Source of the DNA: Aegilops tauschii subsp. strangulata
Lineage: Eukaryota; Streptophyta; Magnoliopsida; Poales; Poaceae
Assembly: GCF_002575655.3 (NCBI RefSeq)
Contig: NC_053037.3
Coordinates: forward strand, 503,262,544-503,326,543
Direction of reading: 5' to 3'
Length of the DNA stretch: 64,000 nucleotides
Shown: in pieces, positions 23,200 to 35,123 of the stretch
Numbering within the stretch: the first letter of the stretch is position 1
Layout of the letters: each line of letters begins with the position of its first letter
Made by a program: the position numbers and the translations under genes
The notes under the pieces: generated by a model
Database searches by the model: none
The model's input: the letters and a program-made list of their open reading frames with translations, nothing else
Told to the model about the DNA's origin: nothing

Positions 23200-24127
23200 C
23201 ACGGTGGATTTGAGTTCTTGAAGGGCAGCTTCGAAGGGCTCAAGGGATACGCTGTGGGCCGGATGACCAAGAGTCGTCGCGGCAAGCTCTACATCGACGA
23301 TGCGGACTGGGGCCCCGACGCCGGCTCAATTGAGTACGGGTACCGGGTCCCCTTTGGCGGAATTCATGTCTTCATTGGCAAGATTGGTGAGCCGGGCCCC
23401 GAGCCGGATCTCCGCGCCGATCTCATCGAAACGGCTCAGCGCGCACGACCCGGGCCCGGCCTGCCTTAAGGCGCGCTTTTGTGGGATGCATCCATGGAGG
23501 GCCCGCTGATCCATCTGGGTCCGGTGATGAGGCGGCCGCCGGCTCTGACGGCGAGTCGGCCACCGATGAGTCAAACTCGTTGTACCAGCTCATGGGTTGT
23601 TCCGATGGCGACAGTATTCCGGACCCTTTTGAGCCGCCAAGTCAGGTTGGAGTTTTTATGGCTGGTGCGCAGCCTGTTCAGAACCCCGCTGTTGGATCGG
23701 GAAACCCGGTGCCTTCTCCGGCTCAGGTGCTGATGGATCTCACGGACAAGATGACGGCCCTGTTAACCGCCACGGTTGACCCGGCTAATCAAGCTCAGCA
23801 TGATGCGGAGGTGGCACAGTTAAAATTGGATTTGATAAAAGCTAAAGAGGATCTTGCAGCGGAAGGGATCAGGCTGGTTGCGGAGCTGGCGGCTCTCGAC
23901 GCCCGGACTCAGCTGATTCAGGCGCAGTCCTTCCAACTCAGGATGGATCAGAACACGGCCAACGAGGTCATGAGAAGGAGGCACCAGAAAGCCCAGTCTC
24001 GGCTCCCACCGGTTTACGACCCGCGCAATCTCTTCAACACACCGGGTGCAGGGTCTAGTAACCCGCCAGGAGTCATTGCGCCCGGGTCTGGACCCCTTAT
24101 TCAGCCACGAGTGATGGGGCCTCCCAG
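23200..24127 (+). pseudogene. N-terminal gag segment, frameshifted
   Basis: Three frames are needed. The first holds a basic segment starting about 23203 with MTKSRRGKLYIDD and ends at TAA 23467-23469; coding then continues in another frame (from about 23481) through an acidic, serine-rich part and a helical segment (AQVLMDLTDKMTALLTATVD, about 23725-23785) up to about 24115. A 1-bp loss in the G-run near 24116-24119 shifts the remainder of gag into the frame that runs to 26398. Capsid-like homology is only in the downstream part. Broken, so not expected to make Gag. Confidence 0.6.
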
Positions 24128-26398
24128 GTGCCCCCTGCCCCGCCTCAGTATGTGCCAATACCGCCGGGTCATTATGATAACCCGCTGGAGAACATGGTGG
24201 CTGCGGCAGCACGACTGGCGGCTCTCCCCGTTGACGGCGACTCTCCGGCGGCCGTCGAAACCCGTCGGGTCAGGGAACTCCTGCAGACGGCACTAGCACA
24301 GCAAGAGGCGTACTCCTACAGCCGGGACAGGATCCACTCGACCCCTCGTCCAAGCCAGAGCCCGAGTTATAGCCGGCACATGGTCTCAGTGACCGGCTCA
24401 AGTAATGTCCGACGCCATGACCCGCCCCCTGGCCATGGCCCGGCTCATAATGGAGCCTTCTACGCAGCAGACCAAGCGCGGCAAGAGGCGGAGCAGGTGC
24501 CTCAATTGACGGCTTACCAGACCCCCCCGGCTTATCCGACAACGTCCGTTGATGTGGGTATTTCTACCAGGACCGGGGGTGTCCCTTGTTTGGTGCCAGC
24601 CATCCGTAATGAACGTCTACCTAAGGACTTCAAGGGCCCTAGGAAGGTGCCTAACTATACAGCAGACTTACAGCCTGCAGCCTGGATTGAGAGTTATGAG
24701 ATGGCTATGGAACTGCTGGAGGTCAGTGAGGCGGCCATGGCCAAATATTGCACCACGATGTTAGATGGGACTGCCCGCACGTGGTTGAAAGGGCTACCAC
24801 CGAACTCCATTGGGTCTTGGGCTGAGCTGAAAGCCCGGTTCATTCAAAACTTCAAAGATACCTGCAGGCAGTCCATGTCAATTGTGGATCTGACTAACTA
24901 TAAGCAGCAGGAGGGTGAATCCACGACCCATTGGGTTCGCCGGGTCAAGGAGATCATACATTCATCAGATAAGATGGATGCCGGCTCTGCAGTCTTAATG
25001 TTGGAACAGAACTGTCGCTTTGTGCCCCTTAAGATGAAACTCGGGCGGCTTAAACGCGACTGCACCGATATGGGTACCCTAATGGCGGCTCTTGTCAAGT
25101 ACGCCGATTCTGATGGTACCAAGGATCCCCCTTCAGACGATGAAAGGACAGGGAAGGGAAAGAAGAATGGCAATGGCAAGGGTCCTCAGTTTAACCCGGG
25201 GAACCAAGGAGGAGGCAAGCGTAAGGCCGATGGCAGCCTAGAGTTTGTAGCCAACGCCAACTCCCAAGGTAGTAACCCGCGACGCAAAGGGAGACCCCCT
25301 CCCCGAGGCGGCGGGTCAGGTCCAACGCTGGAGCAGCTGTTGAATGAACCTTGTCCAAGGCATGGCTCTAGAGAGAAGCCAGCGACTCATCTATGGAAGG
25401 ATCGCGCAATCATGAAGGCCTTTAAGAGCTACAATGGCCCGGGCGGCGGCTCAGGCGCCGGCGGCTTACATGGCCCGGGCGTCGGCTCAAATTCCGGTCC
25501 TCAGAACGGTCAAGGGGGCTTTAATCAACAGGTGGGTCAGGGTCATCAACAGCAACAGGGGGGTTATCAGACCAACCCAAAGCAGCTTAGTGGTGGACAG
25601 TATCATGTGTTCACCACTAGTTTGTGCAAACGAGACCAAAAGCTTCACAAGAGGGCTGTGAATGCTGTTGAGCCGGCGGTTCCACGCTACTTGCGGTGGT
25701 CTGAGCAGCCTTTAGTGTGGAGTAGGGAGGATCACCCTCCCCGGGTGGATAACCCGGGCCACTTGGCCTTAGTGGTGGCTCCTCAGGTGGGAGGTTATAA
25801 GTTCACAAAGGTACTCATGGATGGAGGCAGCAGCATCAACATCCTATATTATGAGACTTTTCGCCGTATGGGGTTGGTTGATAAGAACCTCAGCCAGTCA
25901 AACACTATCTTCCATGGTGTGGTACCTGGTAAGTCGGCTTATCCAGTTGGCAAGATCGAGTTAGAAGTGGCTTTTGGTGATGAGAACAACTACAGGGTGG
26001 AGAAGTTGACCTTTGAGGTGGTCAAGATAAGAAGTCCATACCATGCTATATTTGGACGGCCGGCTTACGCCAAGTTCATGGCACGGCCGTGTTATGTGTA
26101 CTTACAACTCAAGATGTCGGGTCACAATGGGACCATCATGGTTCACGGCAGCCGGAAAGTGGCTCTCGAGTGTGAGGAAGGTGATGCAGCTTATGCAGAG
26201 TCTGTTTGTGCAACAGAGGAGTTGAAGTTTTACAAAGACAATGTTGACCCAACAGACATGACTTCTCTAAAGAAGCCGACTACGGAGGCTGAGCCGGCGA
26301 TGAAATTTAAGTCGTCTGATGAGACTAAGCTTGTTGATTTTGTTCCAGGAGATTCATCTCAGCAGTTTAGCATCAGTGCCAATCTGGATACAAAATAG
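24128..26398 (+). pseudogene. gag C-terminal part and protease, Tat/Retand-like
   Basis: A 756-codon frame. Residues about 150-350 are the retrotransposon gag capsid-like domain (PNYTADLQPAAWIESYEMAM, then ARTWLKGLPPNSIGSWAEL and ARFIQNF). A basic, glycine-rich, proline-rich linker follows (about 340-490) without a clear CCHC knuckle. The aspartic protease lies at about residues 540-660 with VLMDGGSSINILYYETF (active-site DGGSS at about 25819-25833). The frame stops at TAG 26396-26398, but RT continues in the same frame, so the stop is best read as a nonsense mutation. Role: particle formation and polyprotein processing. Confidence 0.85.
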
Positions 26399-28200
26399 GA
26401 AAGCGCGCTCATCGAGTTCATCCGTGAGAATAGGCACATCTTTGCGTGGAAGCCTTCTGACATGCCAGGTGTACCTAGAGAACTCGCTGAGCATACTCTC
26501 AATATTGATCTGAAATTTAAGCCAGTCAGACAGTTCCTTCGACGGTTTAACGAGGAGAGGCGGAAAGCCATTGGTGAGGAAGTGGCTCGGCTCTTGGCGG
26601 CCGGGTTTATTGTTGAAGTTTTTCACCCAGAATGGTTGGCTAACCCGGTGCTCGTGCTCAAGAAGAATGGCACCTGGCGGATGTGTGTGGACTACACGGA
26701 TTTGAACAAGGCGTGTCCGGCTGATCCTTTTGGTCTCCCCCGTATTGATCAAATCATTGATGCTACGGCAGGTTGTGCACGCTTAAGTTTCTTGGATGCT
26801 TATTCCGGGTATCATCAGATTAAGATGGCAATTAAGGACCAGGAGAAGACGGCGTTCATCACTCCCTTTGGAGCCTTCTGCTATGTGTCTATGCCCTTTG
26901 GACTCAAGTGTGCATAGGCGACTTACCAGCGTTGTGTACAAAATTGTCTTCATAAACAGATCGGGCGCAATGTTCACGCTTACGTGGACGATATTGTGGT
27001 TAAATCCATCAAGGAAGAAACCCTGATAGATGACTTAAGGGAAACCTTCGATAATCTCCGGGTCTATAAGATGATGCTTAACCCGGCCAAGTGTGTTTTT
27101 GGTGTTCCTGCAAGCAAACTATTGGGCTTCTTGGTTTCTGACAGAGGCATTGAGGCTAACCCGGAGAAGATTAAGGCCATCACCTCCCTAGCTAAACCGG
27201 CGTGTATAAATGACGTTCAGTGTTTGGCGGGTCACATTGCTGCTTTAAGCCGGTTTATAAGCCGTTTGGGTGAGAAGGCTATGCCCTTATATCAGTTGAT
27301 GAAGAAAACTGATAACTTTGTCTGGAATGATGCAGCTAATACCGCTTTTGAGGATTTGAAAAAGCAGCTGGCAGAGCCCCCAGTCCTTGCTGCTCCGGTT
27401 GATAAGGAGCCCTTGCTACTGTATGTGGCGGCAAACGCGCGAGCCGTCAGCGTGGCTATTGTGGTGGAGCACAAGGAGGCGGGTAAGGAGTATCCGGTTC
27501 AGTGGCCGGTTTATTATGTCAGCGAGGTGCTCATTGAGTCCAAACAACGGTACCCGCATTGGCAGAAGCTCGTATATAGTGTGTTCATGGCGAGCCAGAA
27601 GCTTAAGCATTATTTTCAGGGTCATCCCATCACTGTGGTCAGTTCTGCCCCTCTTGGCGATATCATTCAAAACAGAGAGGCCACAGGGCGAATTGCTAAG
27701 TGGGCTATAGAACTTGGACCTCATGGCCTCAAATATGTGCCACGCACTGCTGTTAAATCTCAGGCTTTGGTGGATTTCATCAACGATTGGACAGAGTCTC
27801 AAGTGCCTGAGCAAAAGCCGGATAACACTTATTGGACTATCCACTTCGATGGGTCCAGACAGTTGGAGGGCTCGGGGGCTGGTGTTGTATTGGCTTCCCC
27901 TAAAGGTGACAACTTCCATTATGTGCTACGGTTGATGTTCCCTTGCACTAACAATGCGGCTGAATACGAGGCTTCGCTCCACGGTCTTCGGGTGGCTAAG
28001 GAGATGAGCTTAAGCCGGGTAAGGTGCTTTGGTGACTCAGACTTGGTGGCTCAACAAGTATCAGGCACCTGGGATTCTAAGGATCCTCTCATGGCGGCTT
28101 ATCGCCGCGAGGTTGATGCCATTGCTGGGCACTTTCAGGGATACCAAGTGGAGCACATTGATCGCAGGAAGAACGAGGTGGCTGATGCTTTAAGCCGGCT
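26399..28200 (+). pseudogene. Reverse transcriptase and RNase H domains, Tat/Retand-like
   Basis: Continues the frame of the upstream gag-protease. RT has FIVEVFHPEWLANPV, RMCVDYTDLNKACP, FLDAYSGYHQI and the catalytic YVDD (26981-26992). A second nonsense codon, TAG at 26915-26917, falls between MPFGLKCA and ATYQR. The RT-linked RNase H segment starts at about 27300 and is followed by a second, archaeal-type RNase H (TIHFDGSRQLEGSGAGVVLA from about 27838, AAEYEASLHGL, NEVADALSRL at about 28200), the double RNase H arrangement typical of the Tat lineage. Inactive as it stands. Confidence 0.88.
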
Positions 28201-29602
28201 AGGCTCTCAGCGAAAACCGGTGCCGCCTAACACTTTCTTGGATGTCCTGTATAACCCTTCGGTTAGGTTGCCTACGGAGGAGGAGTTGGCTATCCCTGAC
28301 CCGGAGGCACGACTGGTGGCGGCTCTTCATGTCATACCAGACTGGACAATGCCGTATCTGGCTTATATAACCCGGGGAGAGTTTCCTGAGGATGAAACTC
28401 TGGCCAGGCAAATAACCCGGCGGGCTAAGTCAATGATTGTTATCGACGGCGAGTTGCATCATCGCAGTGTTTCAGGGGCATTTCAGCGTTGTATCTCCCC
28501 TGAGGAAGGTCAAGAGATCTTGCGCGAGATCCATGAAGGGGATTGTGGCCATCATGCCGGCTCAAAATCCCTTGTGGCCAAGGCTTTCCATCATGGTTTT
28601 TATTGGCTGACGGCTCACACTGATGCAGAGGACTTGGTCAGTAAATGTGATGGTTGCCAAAGGTTCTCACGACGGGCTCATGTGCCGGCTCAGGAGTTGA
28701 GGATGATCCCAATCACTTGGCCCTTTGCGGTCTGGGGGCTTGATATGGTTGGGCCTTTTAAACGGTCCAAGGATAAGAAGACCCACCTCTTGGTGGCAGT
28801 TGACAAATTCACGAAGTGGGTGGAGGCTGAGCCGGTTAGCAAGTGCGACGCAGCCAAGGCGGTTCAATTTATGAAAAAGGTGATTTTCCGCTTTGGTTTT
28901 CCGCATAGCGTCATAACTGACAATGGCACCAATCTATCCAAAGGCGCTATGGAAGAGTTTTGTCAACGAGAACATATCCGACTTGATGTTTCCTCAGTGG
29001 CTCATCCCCAATCCAATGGTCAAGCTGAGAGAGCTAACCAGGAGATTCTGAAGGGCATCAAGCCCCGGCTTTTGGTCCCTTTGCAACGGACGCCGGGTTG
29101 TTGGGTGGAGGAGTTGCCCTCCGTCTTATGGAGCATCAACACTACTCCTAACAGGTCTACAGGCTTCACGCCTTTCTTCATGGTTTATGGAGCAGAAGCA
29201 GTCCTCCCCAGCGACATCCGTCACGATTCACCTCGCGTGGCGGCTTATGTTGAGACGGATAATGAACAGGCGCGCCAAGATGCTCTGGACTTGTTGGACG
29301 AACAACGTGATATGGCAGCAGCCCGTTCAGCGACTTACCAACAAGACCTGCGCTGTTATCATAGCCGCCGGGTTAAATCCCGGGTCTTCCAGGAAGGCGA
29401 CCTTGTGCTCCGGCTCATCCAGGATCAAACAGATGCACACAAGTTATCCCCACCTTGGGAAGGGCCCTTTGTGGTCAGCAAGAACTTGCTCAACGGGTCA
29501 TATTACCTCATTGATATTCGGGAGCATAAAGATTCGCGTAAATCTGAGGAGGAGACCCGTCGGCCGTGGAACATAGCTCAGCTTCGGCCTTACTACACTT
29601 GA
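28201..29602 (+). pseudogene. Integrase domain, Tat/Retand-like
   Basis: An open frame from the RNase H end to TGA 29600-29602. It has a zinc-binding H2C2 region (HEGDCGHHAGSKSL to CDGCQRFSRR, about 28530-28665) and a DDE core: D in GLDMVGPF (about 28742), D in ITDNGT (28919-28921) and E in GQAERANQE (29027-29029). The C-terminal region has the GPF/Y-type WEGPFVV and ends near PWNIAQLRPYYT. No chromodomain. The domain itself is intact, but it can only be made by passing two upstream stops. Confidence 0.88.
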
Positions 29603-30670
29603 GCTACCGGCTCTCGTAGTGTACATATTTGTCTCAGACATGTATATATTATGATAAGCAATAAAGCAGGACCTCTGTCCTTTTTTCTCCTCCAAATATG
29701 CGTGTGTTGTTTTTTACATGCTGGCTTAAAGGAGGATCCGGCTTATGATTGTATTCGAGTCTAGCCGTAATCAGTAAGGTCACTTGGGGGCTTCCTGTTC
29801 AAACATGGGTCGTATTCGAACCAAAGAGAACATAGCTATCGATACCCACTTGATTGGCAAAGTGCCAAGCTCATTGGGAAGTTGCCTTTGGTCATATTTG
29901 AATCACAGTTTAACCCCTCTAAGAACCGACGTGGATCGTATTCGAATCAGCGTCGTTAAACAATTTCAAGAATCATTTGGGGGCTTCCTGTTCAAACATG
30001 GGTCGTATTCGAACCAAAGAGAACATAGCTGTCGGTACCCTTTTGATTGGCATCGCCACACCCACTAGGGGCTATATGATCGTATCCGAATCTTAGCTTA
30101 ACCCCTTGGGGCCGGGTCTTTGGTCGTATTCGAACCGGAAGCCCCTAAGTTCTTTTTCTTTTTCACAAGTTTATTCTGAGGTATGCATGGCCGGGTCTCA
30201 CTTGCCGGCTTAACTTTGGTTTATAGTGGTAGTTGCACGTCATGGGTGTCATTAAAGCAAGTAAATCAGAGTTAAGGTGTCAACCTTACTGCCCGGGTTA
30301 TTTAAACCGGAAGATGTTTGCAGGCTGTTAAGTGTGTTATTTTGGCTATGTTCAGAATATAATTAAGGACCAGTCTTTTTTGATTCATATTCCGGGTTAT
30401 TTATCTCAAACACCTGATTCTCAGGACGGTAAGCCGCCTCGAGACTTGTGATTTGCCTTTTCTATGCAGATACTTAAAGGCACCTTTTGAGGTTGAGAAA
30501 AACAAACGGATGATTATGACCCGGAGAAACATCAAAGAGACAAAGTCAAAGGGCTTTTTCATTCAAAACGTGCATGATGACACGGCAGAGATAAATTGTT
30601 GCACTTACTCTATTACAATAATTTTTCAAGTCTAAAGGATGGAACAATGTTTGATAAGCCGCCAGCTAAC
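29603..30670 (+). other. Spacer between pol and antisense gene, with TCGTATTCGAA motif repeats
   Basis: No gene on either strand. TCGTATTCGAA or close variants occur at about 29810, 29936, 30003, 30080 and 30124, with a weaker one at 29892. A 52-bp block beginning GGGGGCTTCCTGTTCAAACA is present at 29786 and again at 29978. PPT-like CTTGGGGGCT or TTTGGGGGCT runs occur at 29783 and 29972. Confidence 0.7.
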
Positions 30671-33600
30671 TTATGATGCCCGCTGAGTTGAAGTCCCCGG
30701 CTCATTCCTGTCTTCTCCTCCGGTTGATCCCAAGACCTCGAAGGTTGATGATTTCCAGTCGATGCCGCTGAGAGCTTCGAACTGGGCTTCTTCGTCAATT
30801 AACCCGGCCGGGTCAATCTCCGGGGCGAAGGTGTGTTGACGAGCCAGAGGGATCAGATTGAGGGCTTCATAGCGAGGGGTTGGAATCCTCTGATTCTCCG
30901 CATCATAACCCGGCTGGTACTTGGTTAAGTCGGTGTCGTTCCCGATGAGGGTGGCCACCGGGCGTACAACTTTCACACATGCTGCGAAGTCCTTCTGGTC
31001 GAAGGCTGAGCCGTCTTCCTTCAGGCTTGGGTAACCCAGGGCGATGTCTGCCGGGTCTAGCTCTGGCAGGAATGCTTTGGCCCGGCTCAGCGCGACAATT
31101 GCTCCGGCTCTCGCGGAGGCCCGTCGTAGCTCCTGGATCCGCTGCGGCAGCACAGCGAGCCGACGCAGGACTTCGGCCAGATGAGTTGGCACCTCGTTGG
31201 ATAGGGCCACCACAGCTAAGGCACGCTGTGACCCGGTGTAGAGTTGTTCCACCAGGGTATACACGGCCTTTAACATGGTGACCACGCTCTGGTTGAGGTT
31301 GGCACTCCTGGGGCCTGTTTAATAAGATCAGATAAGCCGGTGACAAGGATGAATCATGACATATACAGACTTGATGAAAGCCGGTGAGGCGACTTACCGA
31401 AGATAGCAGCCACCATTTGGGAAACCTGGCGCTTTAGGCCGGAGAGCTCAGCGGTCTTCTCAGTGAGGGCCTTCTCCGCTTGTTCTGCCCGGGTTACCAG
31501 TGCGGCCTTTTCTTCGACCCAAGCTTTCCTCTCAGCATCAAACTCGGTCTTCAACTTTTCTTGAGTGGCAATGCTGGATACAAACTTGGTGTTTGCCTTC
31601 CGGGTCTCCGTCTCCTGCATCTTTAGCCGGCTCTTGAGATCCACAAGGTCCGCCTCTAGTTTCTTGCCAACAGCCTGCATGTATTTCCGGGTTAATTAAC
31701 AGTTGGTATATAAGTCCCAAGCGCTTTCCAAGCAAAGGCACTTGGCACTTGGGGGCTAATGCATATTGAACGTCTCTATCTACGTACTGCCGGCTCAGTT
31801 GAGTAAGCCGGAACCTAAGTCTACAACATATTCAAGTATAAGTCATCGACTTGGGGGCTAGCATGGCAAAGGTAACTATGCAGTAAAGTAAGAAGTCGGC
31901 AGAAGGGTACCTCGGATTTTTGTTGGATCTGGTTGACCATGGCAACCTCGGCGTCCCGGCTCTTGTGGACTTGGCTGATGTAGCCAGAGACGAGCTCTCC
32001 AATGCTCAAGTCAGTGTAGCCGGAGAGGTCCAGGTTCACCCGGTGGGGCTGCAGTAACTCCCCCTTCGCGGAGCACTTGGCCAACGCGGTCGGTCTCCCC
32101 GGCTCAACGAATTCCATCCGGGTGATTACCATGTCCGGGTCGTCTGCTGGTGGGGCTGAGCCGGAGGCCTCCGGGTTAACCGATGCTTCGGTCATTGTCT
32201 TGGTAGTCGGGGCAGGGGCCTCAAGCGCCGTGTCCATTGGAATGGTGGCTTCGGGGGCGGAGGTAGCTGGCGGCTCTTGAGCCGTCGCCTCCGGGTCAGG
32301 CAAGTCTGGCACTCCAGCTGATCTGGTTTTCTTTGCTCTTTTGGTGAGCTTTGCCTGGGCACTGAAAAGATAGAAGTGTTAGGCACACAAAGAGTAAGTA
32401 CAGACAGATAATGTAAGGAGATTGTTATTACCCGGGTGCAGTCTTGAAGGCCGGCAGACTTGACTGCATGGAGTCACCCGAAGAGGGGGAGGTCTCCTGA
32501 TAATTGGAGTCAGAAGAGTTGAGTGGCTGACGGATAACACCCGCCAATAGATGAAAAGGGTACAGGTGAGAAAAAACCTCAGTACGACGCTTCCTTGTTG
32601 CGTCGGGTAACCCGGCGGAGAGGTCGGTGTCCTTACGGGCCCGGGTGTGACGCCGGCTTTCGTGAACCTGCTGCTTCAAAAGAAATTGAGGGTCTTGATG
32701 AGCTAATGGATGTGAAAAGCTTACTTTCCGGGTTACTCTTCGGACTTTCAGCTATGGCAAAGGCTCCGAGTCGGAGGAAAGTGACATTACCTCTTCAACC
32801 ACCGGGTTACTGGTGCCGGTGTCATCCTGTCAATGAGCAAATGTTGATAAGGCGGACAGCAACAAACAACAAATATGGCAAGAATTTAAAGGTTTAAGGA
32901 TTACCTCTGACTCGGAGCTGTCGCTTAATTGCAATAGCTCCAAAGCAGTGGGTCTGCTTCCCTTTTTGCGAGGGGCGGCTTTCTTGGCGGCTTTCTTCGC
33001 CTTCCTGGCCTTCTTGGCCGCCTCATGGTCATATTTGACCCGCTAGAATTTATCATCAGCCTGAAAGATACAATGATTGATTCTTAAAACGGTTCAGTTG
33101 AAGGTTATATGCAGACGAAGATAAAAGTTAAAGTCAGCGGCTTACCGCTGGGGCTGGATTGGTCTTGCAGAAGGGGGCTAGCCCGGTTCTTCCGCAGTCT
33201 GCCAAGCTCTCGTTTAGAAGAGCCTTGGTCTCTTCCTCTGCAACGTCTTCTGGAAGATCATTGCGACTGTGCCTCTGTGGGTCATCCTTTCGCCCGGTGT
33301 ACTCACACATTAAGCCGGGGCGGCGGCTCAATGGGATTACCCGCCATGAGATCCAGACCCGGACCAGATCAATTCCGTTCAGACCGTTGCCTAGCAGGGC
33401 TTTGATCTTATTGATCGTTGGAAGCAGAGGCTGGCGTTCCGCGGCAGTCAGTTTGTCGGATAGCGGATGAGTCGGCTCTAGACGGGTTGGGCGAAAGCCG
33501 GGCAGCGGGTTCTCGTCAGCCGGGGACGTATCTTGGCAGTAGAACCAAGTCATATTCCAGTCCTTGGGGTGGCTTGGCGGCTCTGCGTAAGGGAACAGAC

Positions 33601-34039
33601 AGTCCCTACGCCGCTGGATGGAGATGCCGCCTAATTCCAGACTTGGCCCGTTGGCACATTCGTTTTGGCGGTTTAAGTAGAACAGCTCTCTGAAAAGCAA
33701 TAAACTAGGCTCTTCTCCAAGGTACACTTTGTAAAAGACTTGGAAGTTGCAGATGTTGGATACGGAGTTGGGTCCTATATCCTGAGGCCGTAAGTCAAAG
33801 AAGTTGAGCACGTCCCTCAAAAACTTTGAGCTGGGCGGTGCAAAGCCCCGGCTCATATGGTCTGCAAAGATCACTACCTCCCCGTCCCTTGGCTGTGGTC
33901 TCTCTTCCGACGGGTCAGGGGCACGGTAGGACATGATTTCCTTCTTAGGCAAGTATCCGGACTTAACGAAATTGGCCAGGGTCTCGTCGGTGACGTTTGA
34001 CCACATCCAGTTGCAAGTGATAGGAGCCTTGGGAGGCAT
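30671..34039 (-). pseudogene. Antisense seven-exon gene with transposase_28-type domain, one nonsense codon
   Basis: Exons on the minus strand: 33146-34039, 32905-33060, 32791-32826, 32432-32670, 31911-32361, 31398-31674 and 30671-31314. All six introns (70-236 bp) begin GT and end AG, and the phases fit, giving 2,697 nt = 899 codons with stop. Exon 1 (298 codons, ATG at 34039) matches, from memory, the putative gypsy-type transposon family PF04195 (key stretches WMWSNVTDETLANFVKSGYL, FADHMSRGFAPP, WISWRVIPLSRR). Exon 2 is lysine- and alanine-rich (nuclear-signal-like), exon 5 acidic/proline-rich, exon 6 a coiled-coil-like heptad region, exon 7 helical. The only lesion is TAG at 33043-33045, sixth codon of exon 2. 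Function unknown. Confidence 0.75.
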
Positions 34040-35111
34040 GGTGAAGGTTGGTGGTCTATGATAAAAAGAAAAGTGTCCGGGTTAATTATAAGCCGGAGAT
34101 CTATTGTTCAAACTAAGATGGCGGCTTATGAAGGGGATTAATGATATATATTCAGATACAATGGGTTATTTAAGCCGCAGGGGGATTCAGAGTAAGTTGG
34201 TTATCTACGGTTTTACCACAGTTAAGCCGGAGGATTCTACAGAGCATAGTTCTCTTTAAACCGGAAAGTTCTATGGCGCATGTTCTCTTTAAGCCGGAAA
34301 TGTAAGCCGCCAAGTTTCAATGGTTGCAGTTTTTACTAAGTGTGGTAAAACAGGTTTTTGCATACTACTGTAACTTTTTCGGATCAAAACGGTCAGAGCA
34401 AAGAAAATTTTCTAGACCTAAAATGCGGACGCAGGGAAGTTCTTCAGCTCGAATGAGGCATCTATACAGTGGAAGGAGATCTACTGGTACTTGAAATGAG
34501 GCTTAAACAGCTACCGCACTAACTCTATGCAAGGTTAAAGATCGATTAAGTACAGTGACTATAAGAACTACTGAGGTTTGTGGCAATGGCGATGAACGCG
34601 AAGAACACCAATGAACCCTACGGTAGATCTATCTGACAGGGCAAAGGGGACTCACCGGAGTTGGAGAAGAGCGGAGGTCGCCGCCGAGTATTTGATCCGG
34701 ATCAGGGTGATGCAGCGGCCGGGTTGATGAAGACCAGGGGCGCGACGGCGGCGGCAGTGGCGGAGCTCGGGCAGAGGAGCGACGGCGCGAGGAGGAAGAA
34801 GAGGGCGTGAGAAGGACCCGTTGGGCCGGCCTATTTATCAGGCGAGGTCATAAGTGGGCGCGAGATTCAAGGAGACCGTGGCGTGATTATCTCCCCCCCA
34901 CGACGCCTCGATTTTCGGAATGACAGTAAAGCAAAGATCCGTTGCGGATCTGGCGGAGTAAAAAACGGACTTAATGGAGGATGACGTCATGGCGGTTTAT
35001 CCGGAGTCCGGAGGATGACGTCACTCCGGGTTATGGCCTTCGCATGAATGGTAACCCGGAGATTTTTTCTATCAGAAGAGTTGAAGATTGACATGAGCCG
35101 GCTCAAATCAA
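34040..35111. other. Region between antisense gene start and 3' LTR
   Basis: No coding region. On the minus strand a TATA-like GATAAATAGG lies at about 34840-34828, about 800 bp upstream of the antisense ATG, with a GC-rich segment (34720-34800) just downstream of it. AAGCCGG-type short motifs recur at 34080-34320. Confidence 0.5.
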
Positions 35112-35123
35112 TCTGGGGCCTAA
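35112..35123 (+). other. Polypurine tract (weak)
   Basis: CTGGGGCCTAA lies directly before the 3' LTR at 35124. Less purine-rich than usual for the lineage. Confidence 0.45.

Noticed and set aside
23077..23210. Start of the gag frame inside the 5' LTR
   Set aside because: The open frame extends into the LTR, but the retroelement gag is expected after the PBS, so the LTR part was not called coding.
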